This document shows positions 43,876 through 53,413 of a stretch of 64,000 nucleotides of DNA, piece after piece. Source of the stretch: Spongiibacter taiwanensis (lineage in GTDB: Bacteria; Pseudomonadota; Gammaproteobacteria; Pseudomonadales; Spongiibacteraceae); NCBI RefSeq assembly GCF_023702635.1, contig NZ_CP098455.1, positions 992,001 to 1,056,000 of the forward strand. Reading direction: 5' to 3'. Below the pieces are notes generated by a model. It had not been told where the DNA came from. It searched no databases and saw only the letters and a list, made by a program, of their open reading frames with translations. Position 1 is the stretch's first letter, and each line of letters opens with the position of its first letter. Both the position numbers and the translations under genes were made by a program.

Positions 43876-45345
43876 TTGCTAGCCGAAAGCGGACTTACCG
43901 CCCTGTTTGGCGGGCTGGAAAACAACATCGGCGCCCTGATGGCCCTCGTCTACGGCCTAATATCACTGCTTGGCATCGTATCGGCCCTGGAGGCGATTCT
44001 AAAAACCCGCACCGCCCAGGGTGCGGTGGCCTGGGCCATTGTGCTGGTGGTCCTGCCGGTGGTGTTTGTTCCCCTGTACTGGATATTCGGCCGCCGCAAA
44101 TTTCGCGGCTACGCCATGGCCAAACGCAGCGCCAATGCCGAGATCGCCCGACTGTCACACCAGCTGAGCAACGCCTTTGACGAAATGCCGCCGCAGACCC
44201 GCGATGATAGTCGCCTGGCGAGCCTGGCCCAATTGGCGGCACTGCCCACCTCCGGGGGGAACAGCGCCGAGTTGCTCATTGACGGCGACCGGGCCTTCGC
44301 CAATATGTTTGCCCACATCCGCAATGCCAAGGAGTACGTGCTGCTCGAGTACTACATCATTCGGGAGGATCGTATCGGCAGCGAATTGGCCAACCTTCTA
44401 CTAGAGAAGGCCGCCGAAGGCGTTGCGATTTATTGCATCTACGATGAGATCGGCAGCTTCCAGCTGTCCCGGGGCTTTATTCAACGACTCCGAGACGGCG
44501 GCATCCACATCACGCCCTTTAACAGCACCAAAGGCCTGGGCAATCGGCTCCAGCTCAATTTTCGCAACCACCGCAAAATTCTGGTGGTGGATGGCAAATA
44601 CGCCTGTGTGGGAGGGATGAATGTCGGCGACGAATACCGGCATCACCATCCCCGCCTGAGCCCATGGCGTGATACCAGCCTGGGCATCACCGGTCCGGCG
44701 GTGCAGGCGGTGCAGCTCGCCTTTGCCGAAGACTGGTACTGGGCCTGTGAAACCCTACCACCGCTCAACTGGACACTGGCCAAAAGCAGCAAAGCCAATT
44801 ACGACGGGCTGATTCTTGCCACCGGTCCGGCTGACTCCATGGACAGCTGCGCGCTGATGTTTATCGACCTGATCCACAATGCCAAAGACCGGCTGTGGAT
44901 CGTTAGCCCCTATTTTGTGCCGGATGCCCCGGTCATTATGGCCCTGCAACTGGCCGCCCTCAGGGGAGTCGACGTCAAAATCATGCTGCCCAGAAACCCG
45001 GACAAGCTCATCATTCAGTTGTCGTCCTACTCGGCAATTCGAGAAACCATGGCGATGGGGGTTCAGTTTTACTACTACCAAAAAGGATTCCTTCACCAAA
45101 AGGTCCTGTTGGTGGACAATGATCTGGCCATGGTCGGCACCGCCAACCTGGACAATCGCTCCTTCCGCCTCAACTTCGAAATCTGCGCCTTGTTCCGCGA
45201 TCGTGAGTTCGCGGCAGAAATGGAAGCGATGCTAACCGAAGACCTCGGTGCCTGCCGTCAGCTACTGCCCAGGGAGGTGTCGAGCTGGGGATTTTTGCGC
45301 CGCCTGCTCAGCCGCTGCGCCTATCTGTTCGCGCCACTACAATGA
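43876..45345 (+). CDS. cls: Cardiolipin synthase, phospholipase D type
   Basis: A 489-residue membrane enzyme with two N-terminal transmembrane segments (about 16-38 and 48-67). Two HKD motifs follow: NHRKILVVD near 230 and HQKVLLVDN near 406, each with the downstream GGMN or GTANLD element. It condenses two phosphatidylglycerols to cardiolipin and glycerol. The start is TTG 43876 with AAGGAG 5 bases upstream. The next gene starts 4 nt after its stop, so it heads an operon with lipid-transport genes. Confidence 0.95.
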   Translation: MLAESGLTALFGGLENNIGALMALVYGLISLLGIVSALEAILKTRTAQGAVAWAIVLVVLPVVFVPLYWIFGRRKFRGYAMAKRSANAEIARLSHQLSNAFDEMPPQTRDDSRLASLAQLAALPTSGGNSAELLIDGDRAFANMFAHIRNAKEYVLLEYYIIREDRIGSELANLLLEKAAEGVAIYCIYDEIGSFQLSRGFIQRLRDGGIHITPFNSTKGLGNRLQLNFRNHRKILVVDGKYACVGGMNVGDEYRHHHPRLSPWRDTSLGITGPAVQAVQLAFAEDWYWACETLPPLNWTLAKSSKANYDGLILATGPADSMDSCALMFIDLIHNAKDRLWIVSPYFVPDAPVIMALQLAALRGVDVKIMLPRNPDKLIIQLSSYSAIRETMAMGVQFYYYQKGFLHQKVLLVDNDLAMVGTANLDNRSFRLNFEICALFRDREFAAEMEAMLTEDLGACRQLLPREVSSWGFLRRLLSRCAYLFAPLQ

Positions 45346-45349
45346 TGTC

Positions 45350-45964
45350 ATGACTGAAGCCGACTCCCTCTGCGCTTGCCCAGACTGCGACCTGCTGGTG
45401 ACCCTCCCCAGTTCGGGCAAGGCCGACCACCACACCTGCCCCCGCTGTGACGCGGTGTTATCACCTGCCCAACGCGGGCCGGACAATCTCGCCCTAGCCG
45501 CTGCAGTCAGCGGTCTCATCCTGTTTGCGCCAGCCATTACCCTGCCGCTGATGAAGGTCGACATGCTGGGCCAACACGGCAGCCATTCACTGGTCAGCGG
45601 TGTAGGCCGCCTGCTGGCAGAGCAGGAAACCCCAGTGGCACTGCTGGTCCTGCTGTGCACCATCGCCGCCCCCTTCCTGCAGCTGCTGTTCACTGCCCTC
45701 ACCTGCATTTGCATTCGCCAGGGCTGGCACCCTAGCCGCTTTCCGCAGCTGGTCCGCGCTACCCACAAAATGCAGGAATGGAGCATGTTGGAAGTTTTTG
45801 CGATGGGCGCCCTGGTGGCCTACATCAAAATGATGGACCCGGGGGAGATCAGCCTCGCCACAGGCGCCCCCTGCCTGACGGGATTATTATTGTGCGTCAT
45901 TTTGGCGGGCCAGCATTTCCATTCCGAGCTCGCCTGGCAGCACTGGTCGGAGCGTCCCCAATGA
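45350..45964 (+). CDS. PqiA/LetA-like membrane protein, first half
   Basis: A 204-residue protein equivalent to the N-terminal half of PqiA/LetA. A zinc-ribbon (Cys10, Cys13, Cys30, Cys33) is followed by four hydrophobic segments (about 50-75, 95-120, 150-165 and 170-190). LetA and PqiA work with MCE proteins in lipid movement between membranes. ATG 45350 lies 4 nt after the cls stop, and its stop overlaps the second half by 4 nt (ATGA). E. coli carries both halves in one polypeptide of about 420 residues. Confidence 0.85.
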   Translation: MTEADSLCACPDCDLLVTLPSSGKADHHTCPRCDAVLSPAQRGPDNLALAAAVSGLILFAPAITLPLMKVDMLGQHGSHSLVSGVGRLLAEQETPVALLVLLCTIAAPFLQLLFTALTCICIRQGWHPSRFPQLVRATHKMQEWSMLEVFAMGALVAYIKMMDPGEISLATGAPCLTGLLLCVILAGQHFHSELAWQHWSERPQ

Positions 45965-46578
45965 CCTCTGCCATGCGTCGCGGCCTGGCGCGCTGCATGC
46001 AGTGTGGCCTGCTCAGTAAAATGCCGTCGCTGGGCAAAAAGGAAATCGCCCATTGCCCGCGCTGTGACAGCGAGCTTTACCTGCGTCGCCCCCGCAGCGT
46101 GCAAACCACCTGGGCTCACGTTATTGCCGCCAGCTTATTATTACTACCGGCCAACCTGCTGCCCATCCTCACTGTGATTCACTTCGGCAAGGGCGAACCG
46201 GACACCATCATGTCCGGCATCGTTGACCTGTGGAACACCGGCTTGTGGGCGATCGCCGCCATTGTCTTTATCGCCAGTATTGTGGTGCCAATCATCAAGC
46301 TGATGGCAATTATCACCCTGCTTTTGGTGGTGCAATGGCGCCTGCCCCTTAGCCGCACCCAGTGCATCGCCCTGTATCGCTTCGTCCACTTTATCGGACG
46401 CTGGTCGATGCTCGATCTGTTTATGATCTCGATTCTCGTCACCCTGGTTCATCTCGGCAATATTGCCAATGTCGAGAGCGGCCCGGGGGCGACAGCCTTC
46501 GGCGCCGTGGTAGTGTTAACCATCTTTGCCGCCAACAGCTTTGACCCAAGATTGATATGGGACCTGGAAAATGAGTGA
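45961..46578 (+). CDS. PqiA/LetA-like membrane protein, second half
   Basis: A 205-residue protein corresponding to the C-terminal half of PqiA/LetA. It has its own zinc ribbon (Cys12, Cys15, Cys32, Cys35) and four hydrophobic segments, with the family sequences LPILTVIHFGKGEPDTIMSGI and IGRWSMLDLFMISILVTLVHLG. Its ATG overlaps the previous stop, and its stop overlaps the letB-like start by 8 nt. The two half-proteins probably assemble together. Confidence 0.87.
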   Translation: MTSAMRRGLARCMQCGLLSKMPSLGKKEIAHCPRCDSELYLRRPRSVQTTWAHVIAASLLLLPANLLPILTVIHFGKGEPDTIMSGIVDLWNTGLWAIAAIVFIASIVVPIIKLMAIITLLLVVQWRLPLSRTQCIALYRFVHFIGRWSMLDLFMISILVTLVHLGNIANVESGPGATAFGAVVVLTIFAANSFDPRLIWDLENE

Positions 46579-48865
46579 ACCCCACCTTCGCGCCGCCAAC
46601 GTCAAGCCCAAGCGGGGGGTCTCTGTTGTCTGGCTATTGCCGCTGATCGCGCTCGCCATCGCCCTGTGGCTGCTCTACAAAAATATCTCCGAAGCGGGTC
46701 TGGAAATTACCGTCGCCTTTGAAAATGGCAGCGGTATTTCAGCCGGCAAAACCCCGGTGGTCTACCAGGGCATCAATGTCGGCCGGGTCAGCGCGCTAAA
46801 GCTGGATGATGACCTTAGCGGCGTGACCGCCACGCTAGAGCTGGACACCCAGATCACCCCTCTCATTCGCGAAAAGACCGAGTTCTGGCTGGTCAAACCC
46901 CAAATATCCCTGTCAGGTGTCTCCGGACTGGACACTCTGGTTGCCGGTAACTACATCAGTTTCAAACCCGGCGATGGCAAAGAAGCCCAGCGCTTTACCG
47001 CCCTGCCGGAACCGCCGCCCTTTGCCAACAATGCTCCGGGCTTAAAGTTAATCCTGGAAGCCGACCAGCTAGGCTCCATTAGCCTCGGTGCCCCGGTGCT
47101 CTACCAGCAGATTGATGTCGGCGATGTCGAGGGTTATCAACTGCGCGAAAAAGGCGTCGAGATCAACCTGCGCCTCGACCCCCAGTACCGCCATCTGGTC
47201 AATGCCAGCTCCCGGTTCTGGAATCAGTCCGGCGTAAAAGTGCGTGCGGGGTTACAAGGCATCAACCTCGACGCCGGTTCAATGGCCAGCATTATCGCCG
47301 GGGGTATTGCCTTTGATACACCGGAGAAAGACGCGGCCCCGGTAGACTCTGGCAGCCACTTCAAGCTCCACGCCACCCGGGCCTTGGCCCGGGGCAGCAG
47401 CCTCGTCAATGTTCACTTCCACCGCCCTGACGGAGTTCAGGCTGGCACCAAAGTGCGCATGGCGGGGATTGAGGTCGGAGAGGTGGACTCGGTGAAATTC
47501 ACCGAGAACGATCCAACCCAGGGGGTGGATGCCAAGATCCGCATCACTTCACCCAACCAGCGCTACCTCAATAGCGAAACCCGTTTCTGGTTGGTGACCC
47601 CGGAAATTTCCACCAGCGGCATCAGCGGCCTGGACACTCTCGTCGGCGGGCCTTACGTTGCCATGAAGGTCGACGGTCAACCCGGCCAGGCACTGGCCCT
47701 GTACACCGCATTAAACGAGCCGCCCAAGACCCGCATTCAGGCCCCAGGACTGCGCCTGAAACTGGAGGCGGAGGAATTGCACTCGGTGCGCGAAGGCACC
47801 AAGATTTACTATCGCAAGATCGCCGTCGGTCAGGTGGAAACCGTCTCGCTTCATCCTGACGGCGTCGAGCTGGGTATTTTTATTCACCAGCGCTATCAGC
47901 ACCTCGTCCGCCGTGAATCCCAATTCTGGAATGCCAGCGGCTTCTCAGTCAGCGGTGGCCTCGGCGGTCTGGAAATCCAGGCGGAATCTGTCAGCAGCAT
48001 TGTGGCTGGAGGTATTGCCTTTCACACCCCGGAAGTCGCCAAGCCGCAAGCGGCCTGGGAAGGCCTGAAGTACACCCTCTTCCCCAATTTCGAGAGCACC
48101 TACGCCGAAGAAGGGCAGAATATAGAAATCCGCTTTGCCAGCGGCAACAGCGTTAACAAGGGCACCGAACTGAAATATCAGGGCATCAAGGTCGGTGAAG
48201 TCAGCGCGGTGGAGCTGAGCAGCGACATGGGTGGCGTCATCGTCAAAGCCCATCTGGTGCCCTCCGCCAAAGCCCTGGCCAAAGAGGGCAGCCAGTTCTG
48301 GGTGGTCAAACCGCAATTGGGCTTGGTGGGCACACGCAACCTGGAAACCCTGGTCACCGGCAGCTACATTAGCGTTCGCCCCGGTGAGGGCAGCACTCAA
48401 AAACGCTTTATCGGTCTGGACGTTCCACCGCCCCTGGAAAAGCCCGCCAAGGGGCTGAACCTGGTACTGAGTGCCCCCCAGCGCGGCTCAATCAAGGAAG
48501 GCGTAAAAGTGTTTTACCGGGACATTCCGGTGGGCGAAGTGTTTGCCTTTGAGCTTGCGCCCGATGCGACCCAAACGCTGATTCACATCAACATTCTGCC
48601 GCGTTTCGTACCCCTGATCCGCAGCACCACCCGGTTCTGGAACTCCAGCGGCGTGGCCGTGAAGTTCGGTCTGTTCAGCGGCACCACCATTCGCAGCAAA
48701 TCGGTGGAGTCGCTACTTGAAGGCGGCATTGCGCTGGCCACGCCCGAAACGGATGCTGACGGCGCCCTGGTTGCACCCGGCAGCCAGTTCAAACTGCATG
48801 ACTCGGTCGAGCCAGAATGGTTACAGTGGGCACCAAAAATCCCAATTGATGATCGGCCAAAATAG
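46571..48865 (+). CDS. LetB/PqiB-like MCE protein with six MCE domains
   Basis: A 764-residue protein with an N-terminal membrane anchor (about 18-37) and six tandem MCE domains by eye (about 45-140, 155-260, 278-385, 390-490, 510-620 and 630-735). Each carries the V(Y)Y(Q/R)xIxVGxV motif and a pore-lining loop such as LSGVSGLDTLVAGNYI. PqiB has three MCE domains and E. coli LetB seven; such stacks form a hydrophobic tunnel across the periplasm. It should act with the two PqiA-like proteins upstream in lipid transport. Confidence 0.9.
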   Translation: MSEPHLRAANVKPKRGVSVVWLLPLIALAIALWLLYKNISEAGLEITVAFENGSGISAGKTPVVYQGINVGRVSALKLDDDLSGVTATLELDTQITPLIREKTEFWLVKPQISLSGVSGLDTLVAGNYISFKPGDGKEAQRFTALPEPPPFANNAPGLKLILEADQLGSISLGAPVLYQQIDVGDVEGYQLREKGVEINLRLDPQYRHLVNASSRFWNQSGVKVRAGLQGINLDAGSMASIIAGGIAFDTPEKDAAPVDSGSHFKLHATRALARGSSLVNVHFHRPDGVQAGTKVRMAGIEVGEVDSVKFTENDPTQGVDAKIRITSPNQRYLNSETRFWLVTPEISTSGISGLDTLVGGPYVAMKVDGQPGQALALYTALNEPPKTRIQAPGLRLKLEAEELHSVREGTKIYYRKIAVGQVETVSLHPDGVELGIFIHQRYQHLVRRESQFWNASGFSVSGGLGGLEIQAESVSSIVAGGIAFHTPEVAKPQAAWEGLKYTLFPNFESTYAEEGQNIEIRFASGNSVNKGTELKYQGIKVGEVSAVELSSDMGGVIVKAHLVPSAKALAKEGSQFWVVKPQLGLVGTRNLETLVTGSYISVRPGEGSTQKRFIGLDVPPPLEKPAKGLNLVLSAPQRGSIKEGVKVFYRDIPVGEVFAFELAPDATQTLIHINILPRFVPLIRSTTRFWNSSGVAVKFGLFSGTTIRSKSVESLLEGGIALATPETDADGALVAPGSQFKLHDSVEPEWLQWAPKIPIDDRPK

Positions 48866-48873
48866 GGACACCC

Positions 48874-50085
48874 TTGAACGCATCCTCAAAACAGGTCCTC
48901 GCGGTCGCCGGCATTCTGGCGCTGGCGTGTGTTATTGCGCTGGTGCTTTACTGGCTGCGCCCGCCGCCGGAAAGGGTCGACGTCACGCGCCCACCGCTGC
49001 TGGTGGAGGTCGTCGAGGTAAAGAAGCAATCCCAGCGCTTGTGGCTGCACTCCCAGGGCACGGTGAGTCCCCGCACACAAACCAAAATGATGACCGAGGT
49101 GGCCGGCAAAGTGGTGTCGGTATCATCCGCCTTTGAAACCGGGGCGCTGGTCAACGAGGGTGAGGTCTTGCTGCGTATTGATGATCGGGACTATCAGGCC
49201 CGGCTCAAGCGAGCGGAAGCGACTGTCGCCGCTGCGCGCAGTCATCTCTCCCAGGAAAAAGGCCGGGCAGCTGTGGCCAAAAAAGACATGGAAGATTACC
49301 CGCGCAAACACGTGAGCGAAGAAGCGCGACAACTGGCCCTGCGCCTGCCCCAGATTCAGGATGCCCAAGCGCAACTCGATGCCGCCGTGGCCGATATGGA
49401 CAAAGCCCGACTCGACCTGGAACGCTGCACAATCAAAGCGCCTTACCAGGGCATTATCAAAAGCCGGGACATCGACCTGGGCCAGTACCTCGCCGTGGCA
49501 GCCCCCATCGGTGAAATGTTTGCAGTGGACAGCGCCGAAGTCCGCCTACCGATGGCTGCAGACAAACTTGACTATCTGCCCGGCGAGAACATTGGCCGCG
49601 CTCAACCACCTCGGGTCCTGCCAGTCATCCTGGAGGACGAACAGGGCCAGACCTGGCAGGCCGAGATTGTTCGCAGCGAACAGGTATTGGATGAGCGCAG
49701 CCGGGTGCTGTTCCTGGTAGCCAGGATCAGCAACCCCTATGGGCTTGGTCAATCGGCAGCGCGGCCGCTGCGCGTTGGCACCTTTGTCAGTGCCCGCATT
49801 CAGGGTCGCACCATTGACGATGTGGTGGTGCTGCCTCGCAAAATTCTGCGCACCGGCAATACGGTGTGGCGGCTAACCGAGGAGGATCGGCTAAAGGAAC
49901 AGCCGGTTACCATGATATCGACCCAGGACGACCAGCTGATTGTGACGGATGGTCTGGAAGAGGGTCAGCGCGTGGTACTGGCGGCGCTGCCCAATGCCAC
50001 CGCAGGCACGCTGGTGCAAACCCAGACATCCCATGACAGTGGTGCTGCCGCGGAAGTCAGCAGCGAGGCCCAGCAGCAGCCATGA
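48874..50085 (+). CDS. RND efflux periplasmic adaptor (membrane fusion protein)
   Basis: A 403-residue HlyD/AcrA-type adaptor. It has one N-terminal hydrophobic anchor (about 8-25). A lipoyl-like half-motif (VSPRTQTKMMTEVAGKVVSVSSAFETGALVNEGEVLLRID), an alpha-helical hairpin (about 105-165), the second lipoyl half (CTIKAPYQGIIKSRDIDLGQYL) and a beta-barrel follow. The start is TTG 48874 with AGGGA upstream, 8 nt after the MCE gene stop. Its stop overlaps the pump start by 4 nt. The substrate is unknown; the operon suggests something lipidic. Confidence 0.92.
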   Translation: MNASSKQVLAVAGILALACVIALVLYWLRPPPERVDVTRPPLLVEVVEVKKQSQRLWLHSQGTVSPRTQTKMMTEVAGKVVSVSSAFETGALVNEGEVLLRIDDRDYQARLKRAEATVAAARSHLSQEKGRAAVAKKDMEDYPRKHVSEEARQLALRLPQIQDAQAQLDAAVADMDKARLDLERCTIKAPYQGIIKSRDIDLGQYLAVAAPIGEMFAVDSAEVRLPMAADKLDYLPGENIGRAQPPRVLPVILEDEQGQTWQAEIVRSEQVLDERSRVLFLVARISNPYGLGQSAARPLRVGTFVSARIQGRTIDDVVVLPRKILRTGNTVWRLTEEDRLKEQPVTMISTQDDQLIVTDGLEEGQRVVLAALPNATAGTLVQTQTSHDSGAAAEVSSEAQQQP

Positions 50086-53000
50086 TTCCGGCAGAAGAGG
50101 CCAATACCCACCAAGGTGTTATCGCCTGGTTTGCCCGCAACTCGGTGGCGGCCAACCTGTTGATGTTTGCGATTCTCAGCCTTGGTATCGGGTCCGCCTT
50201 TACCATTCAGAAAGCCCTGCAGCCCGACTTCGAAATCAATGCCGTGCAGGTGACTGTGGTCTATCCCGGCGCCAACCCGGAGGAGGTCGAGCGGGGTGTG
50301 GTGCTTAAAATCGAAGAAGCCCTGGCCGATATTGATGCCATTGACACCATCGAGGCCACCGCCGACGAATCCCTGGCCACCTTCAAGATCGATATTCTTG
50401 AAGATAACGATATCAACGTGGTCATTGATGAAATCAAAAGCGCCATCGACGGTATTATCAGCTTCCCGGCAGAAATCGAACGCCCGGTGGTAAAGCAGGT
50501 CGAGTTTGATACCCATGCCATTATTCTCCAGCTCTACGGCGACCTGGACGAGCGCGGCCTGAAATTATTGGCCGATCAGCTCAAGCAGGAACTGCTGCAG
50601 TTGGAGCACATCGCCAATGTCAAAATCAACGGCGCTCGGGACTTCGAAATCGCCATCGAAATTCCCGAACACCAGCTGATGAAGTATCAACTCACCCTGA
50701 GTAAAGTGGCCGATATTATCGCCGCGAGCTCACTGGACGTCCCTGGCGGCGCCATCAAAACCGCAAGCGGCAACATTCTGCTGCGCACCCGGGCCCAGGC
50801 GCGGCAGCAGCAGGAATTTGAGAACCTGACCCTGATCAGTTATCCCGATGGCACCCGTCTGACGCTGGGCGACATTGCCATCATCCGCGACGCCTTTGTC
50901 GAGGAAGACAGCTTCTCCTACTTCAACGGCAAACCCAGCGTGGGCCTGCAAATTTTCGCGGTCGGCAAACAGGACCTGCTGGAAGTCAGCCGAACGGCAA
51001 AGGAATTTGTCGCCCGGCAACAGCCGTTGCTCCCCAAGGGAGTCAGACTGGACTACTGGGCGGATATTACCTTCTATCTGGAAAGCCGCCTGGACATGAT
51101 GTTAAAAAACCTCAGCGCCGGTGCGCTGCTGGTATTTGTGGTACTCAGCCTGTTTCTGAATATCAAATTGGCTTTTTGGGTCATGCTCGGCCTGCCAGTG
51201 AGTTTCTTTGGCGCCTTCGCGCTCATGCCCGTGTTTGACGTCAGCCTGAACATGCTCAGCCTTTTCGGCTTTATATTGGTGTTAGGCATTGTGGTGGACG
51301 ACGCCATTATTATTGGCGAGAGCGCCCACAGTGAGTGCCAGCGGCTGGGGCACTCCACCGACTCGGTCATCAGAGGCGCAATGCGGGTGGCCACGCCGGC
51401 CACTTTTGGGGTCCTTACCACCATCATGGCCTTCTCACCGACCCTGTTCTCCAGCGGCGCCTTTGCGCCGTTCCCCGAGGCCATCGGCTGGGTAGTCATT
51501 CTGTGCCTGGTGTTTTCCATGCTGGAGTCCAAGTGGATTCTGCCCGCCCACCTGACCCACATGAAGCCCGCCAGACATCCGCTACTGATCAGGCTGGATC
51601 GGCTGCCCGCCTACAGCAACGCTTGGCTTGAGCGCATCGTGCAAGAGCGCTACCTGCCACTGATCAATCGGGCCATCAGTCTGCGCTATGTTACCGCCGC
51701 CCTGTTCACCGCTACCCTGATTATCACCGCGGGTCTGGTGGCCAGCGGCATTGTTCGCTTTGTGATTATTCCGGAAGTACCCAGCGATTTTCTGCAGGCC
51801 AAACTGGAAATGGTAGAGGGCAGCGCCGAGAGCCAAACCCGGGCGGGCTATGAAAAAATCAATCAGGCATTGCTGGCGGTGGATCAGCAGTACCAGGATG
51901 AACACGGCAACGACAGCGCGAAGCACTTGATCAAACATGTCTCTGCCTACGGCACCGGCGGTCGCTCTGTCACTTTTATGGCAGAGCTCAGCAAAAGCGA
52001 AAGCCGGGATATCGACGGCAACGAAATTGCCCGGCGCTGGCGCCAGGCAATCGGTGAGATTCCCGGTGCACGGGTACTGTCGGTCAGTTCTGCCGACCAG
52101 ACCGCCGGCCCGGCGGTATCGCTGAAGCTTTCCAGCAGCAACCCGCAACAGCTGGCGGTGGCGGGCGAGCGTATCGAGGAAGCCCTCAGCCACTTCAAGG
52201 GGGTCTACGATATTCGCAACAGCGCCAGCACCCTGCGCGATGAAATGGTGCTGGAGATCAAACCCAGCGCTGAAAACCTGGGCTTGTCAGCCGCCCAGCT
52301 TGGCCGCCAGGTGAGAGACGCTTTTTATGGCGCTGAAGCGCAGCGGGTGCAACGTGGCAACGATGAAGTCAAGGTGATGGTGCGCTACCCTCAGGAGGAG
52401 CGAAAAGCCGTTGCCGACCTGCAAAATATGTATATTCACAACGGCGGCGACACCTTTATCCCCCTCACCGCGGTGGCGGAGGTCAGCAGCCAACCGAGCC
52501 CCAGCAAGCTGACCCGCATTGATGGCGAGCGGGCCATCAACATCACCGCCGAGGTCGACAAGCAAATCACCGAACCCACAGAAGTGACCGGCGCGGTGAT
52601 CGCCGAAATGAGCGAAGAATTAAAACGTGTGGCGCCGAGCGTTTCGATCGCCCTCAGCGGCGAGAGTGAAGAGGCCAGCGAGTTGTTCACCAGCCTGCTC
52701 CAGGGAATGATCATTGCGCTGCTGGGGATTTTTATCCTGCTGGCGGTGCCACTGCGCTCTTACCTGCAACCCTTGATTATCATGGGCGTCATTCCTTTCG
52801 GCATTATCGGCGCCATCCTCGGCCATCTGGTGCTGGGCATGCCCTTTAGCATGATGTCCTTCTTCGGGATTATTGCCCTGGCGGGTGTAGTGGTGAACGA
52901 CAGTCTGATTATGGTGGATTTCGTTAACAGCGCCATCGCCCGTGGGGAAACCCTGCGCGAAGCGGTGGTCAACGCCGGTGGTCAGCGCTTTCGCGCCATC

Positions 53001-53210
53001 CTGCTCACCTCCCTCACCACCTTCTTCGGTCTGCTGCCGATTTTGCTGGAGACTAGCCTGCAGGCCCAATTTGTTATTCCCATGGCCGTCTCGCTGGCCT
53101 TCGGGATTGTGTTTGCCACCGTCATTACGCTGATTCTGATTCCCTGTGCTTACGTCATGCTGGATGACTTCAAGCGCCTGGCCAGGCGCCGCGACAACCA
53201 AGCACATTGA
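50082..53210 (+). CDS. RND-family efflux pump inner-membrane subunit
   Basis: A 1042-residue AcrB-type transporter with 12 transmembrane segments in the 1+5, 1+5 pattern. The proton-relay Asp pair of TM4 is intact in LGIVVDDAIIIGES near 405. The large periplasmic loops lie at about 40-330 and 560-860. The N-terminus (IAWFARNSVAANLLMFAILSLGIGSAF) matches the broad-specificity RND subgroup. It is translationally coupled to the adaptor (ATGA). No outer-membrane channel gene is present, so a shared TolC-like protein is assumed. Confidence 0.94.
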   Translation: MIPAEEANTHQGVIAWFARNSVAANLLMFAILSLGIGSAFTIQKALQPDFEINAVQVTVVYPGANPEEVERGVVLKIEEALADIDAIDTIEATADESLATFKIDILEDNDINVVIDEIKSAIDGIISFPAEIERPVVKQVEFDTHAIILQLYGDLDERGLKLLADQLKQELLQLEHIANVKINGARDFEIAIEIPEHQLMKYQLTLSKVADIIAASSLDVPGGAIKTASGNILLRTRAQARQQQEFENLTLISYPDGTRLTLGDIAIIRDAFVEEDSFSYFNGKPSVGLQIFAVGKQDLLEVSRTAKEFVARQQPLLPKGVRLDYWADITFYLESRLDMMLKNLSAGALLVFVVLSLFLNIKLAFWVMLGLPVSFFGAFALMPVFDVSLNMLSLFGFILVLGIVVDDAIIIGESAHSECQRLGHSTDSVIRGAMRVATPATFGVLTTIMAFSPTLFSSGAFAPFPEAIGWVVILCLVFSMLESKWILPAHLTHMKPARHPLLIRLDRLPAYSNAWLERIVQERYLPLINRAISLRYVTAALFTATLIITAGLVASGIVRFVIIPEVPSDFLQAKLEMVEGSAESQTRAGYEKINQALLAVDQQYQDEHGNDSAKHLIKHVSAYGTGGRSVTFMAELSKSESRDIDGNEIARRWRQAIGEIPGARVLSVSSADQTAGPAVSLKLSSSNPQQLAVAGERIEEALSHFKGVYDIRNSASTLRDEMVLEIKPSAENLGLSAAQLGRQVRDAFYGAEAQRVQRGNDEVKVMVRYPQEERKAVADLQNMYIHNGGDTFIPLTAVAEVSSQPSPSKLTRIDGERAINITAEVDKQITEPTEVTGAVIAEMSEELKRVAPSVSIALSGESEEASELFTSLLQGMIIALLGIFILLAVPLRSYLQPLIIMGVIPFGIIGAILGHLVLGMPFSMMSFFGIIALAGVVVNDSLIMVDFVNSAIARGETLREAVVNAGGQRFRAILLTSLTTFFGLLPILLETSLQAQFVIPMAVSLAFGIVFATVITLILIPCAYVMLDDFKRLARRRDNQAH

Positions 53211-53413
53211 GCATTGGATAAGATGGCACCTCTCTCGCTGCCTGGCGATCACCCGCAATTCTCTGCGTGCTCGTCACCACCGAATGTCCATCCACCGCTA
53301 CGCATTCACCTCTGCAAAAAGGGCGTTTGAGTCGCCTGGGTTAATCCCGGCAGACTTTAGTGCAAAGGGACGTTACACTACAAAAAAAATAATTCTCTGG
53401 AGACACCCTGATC

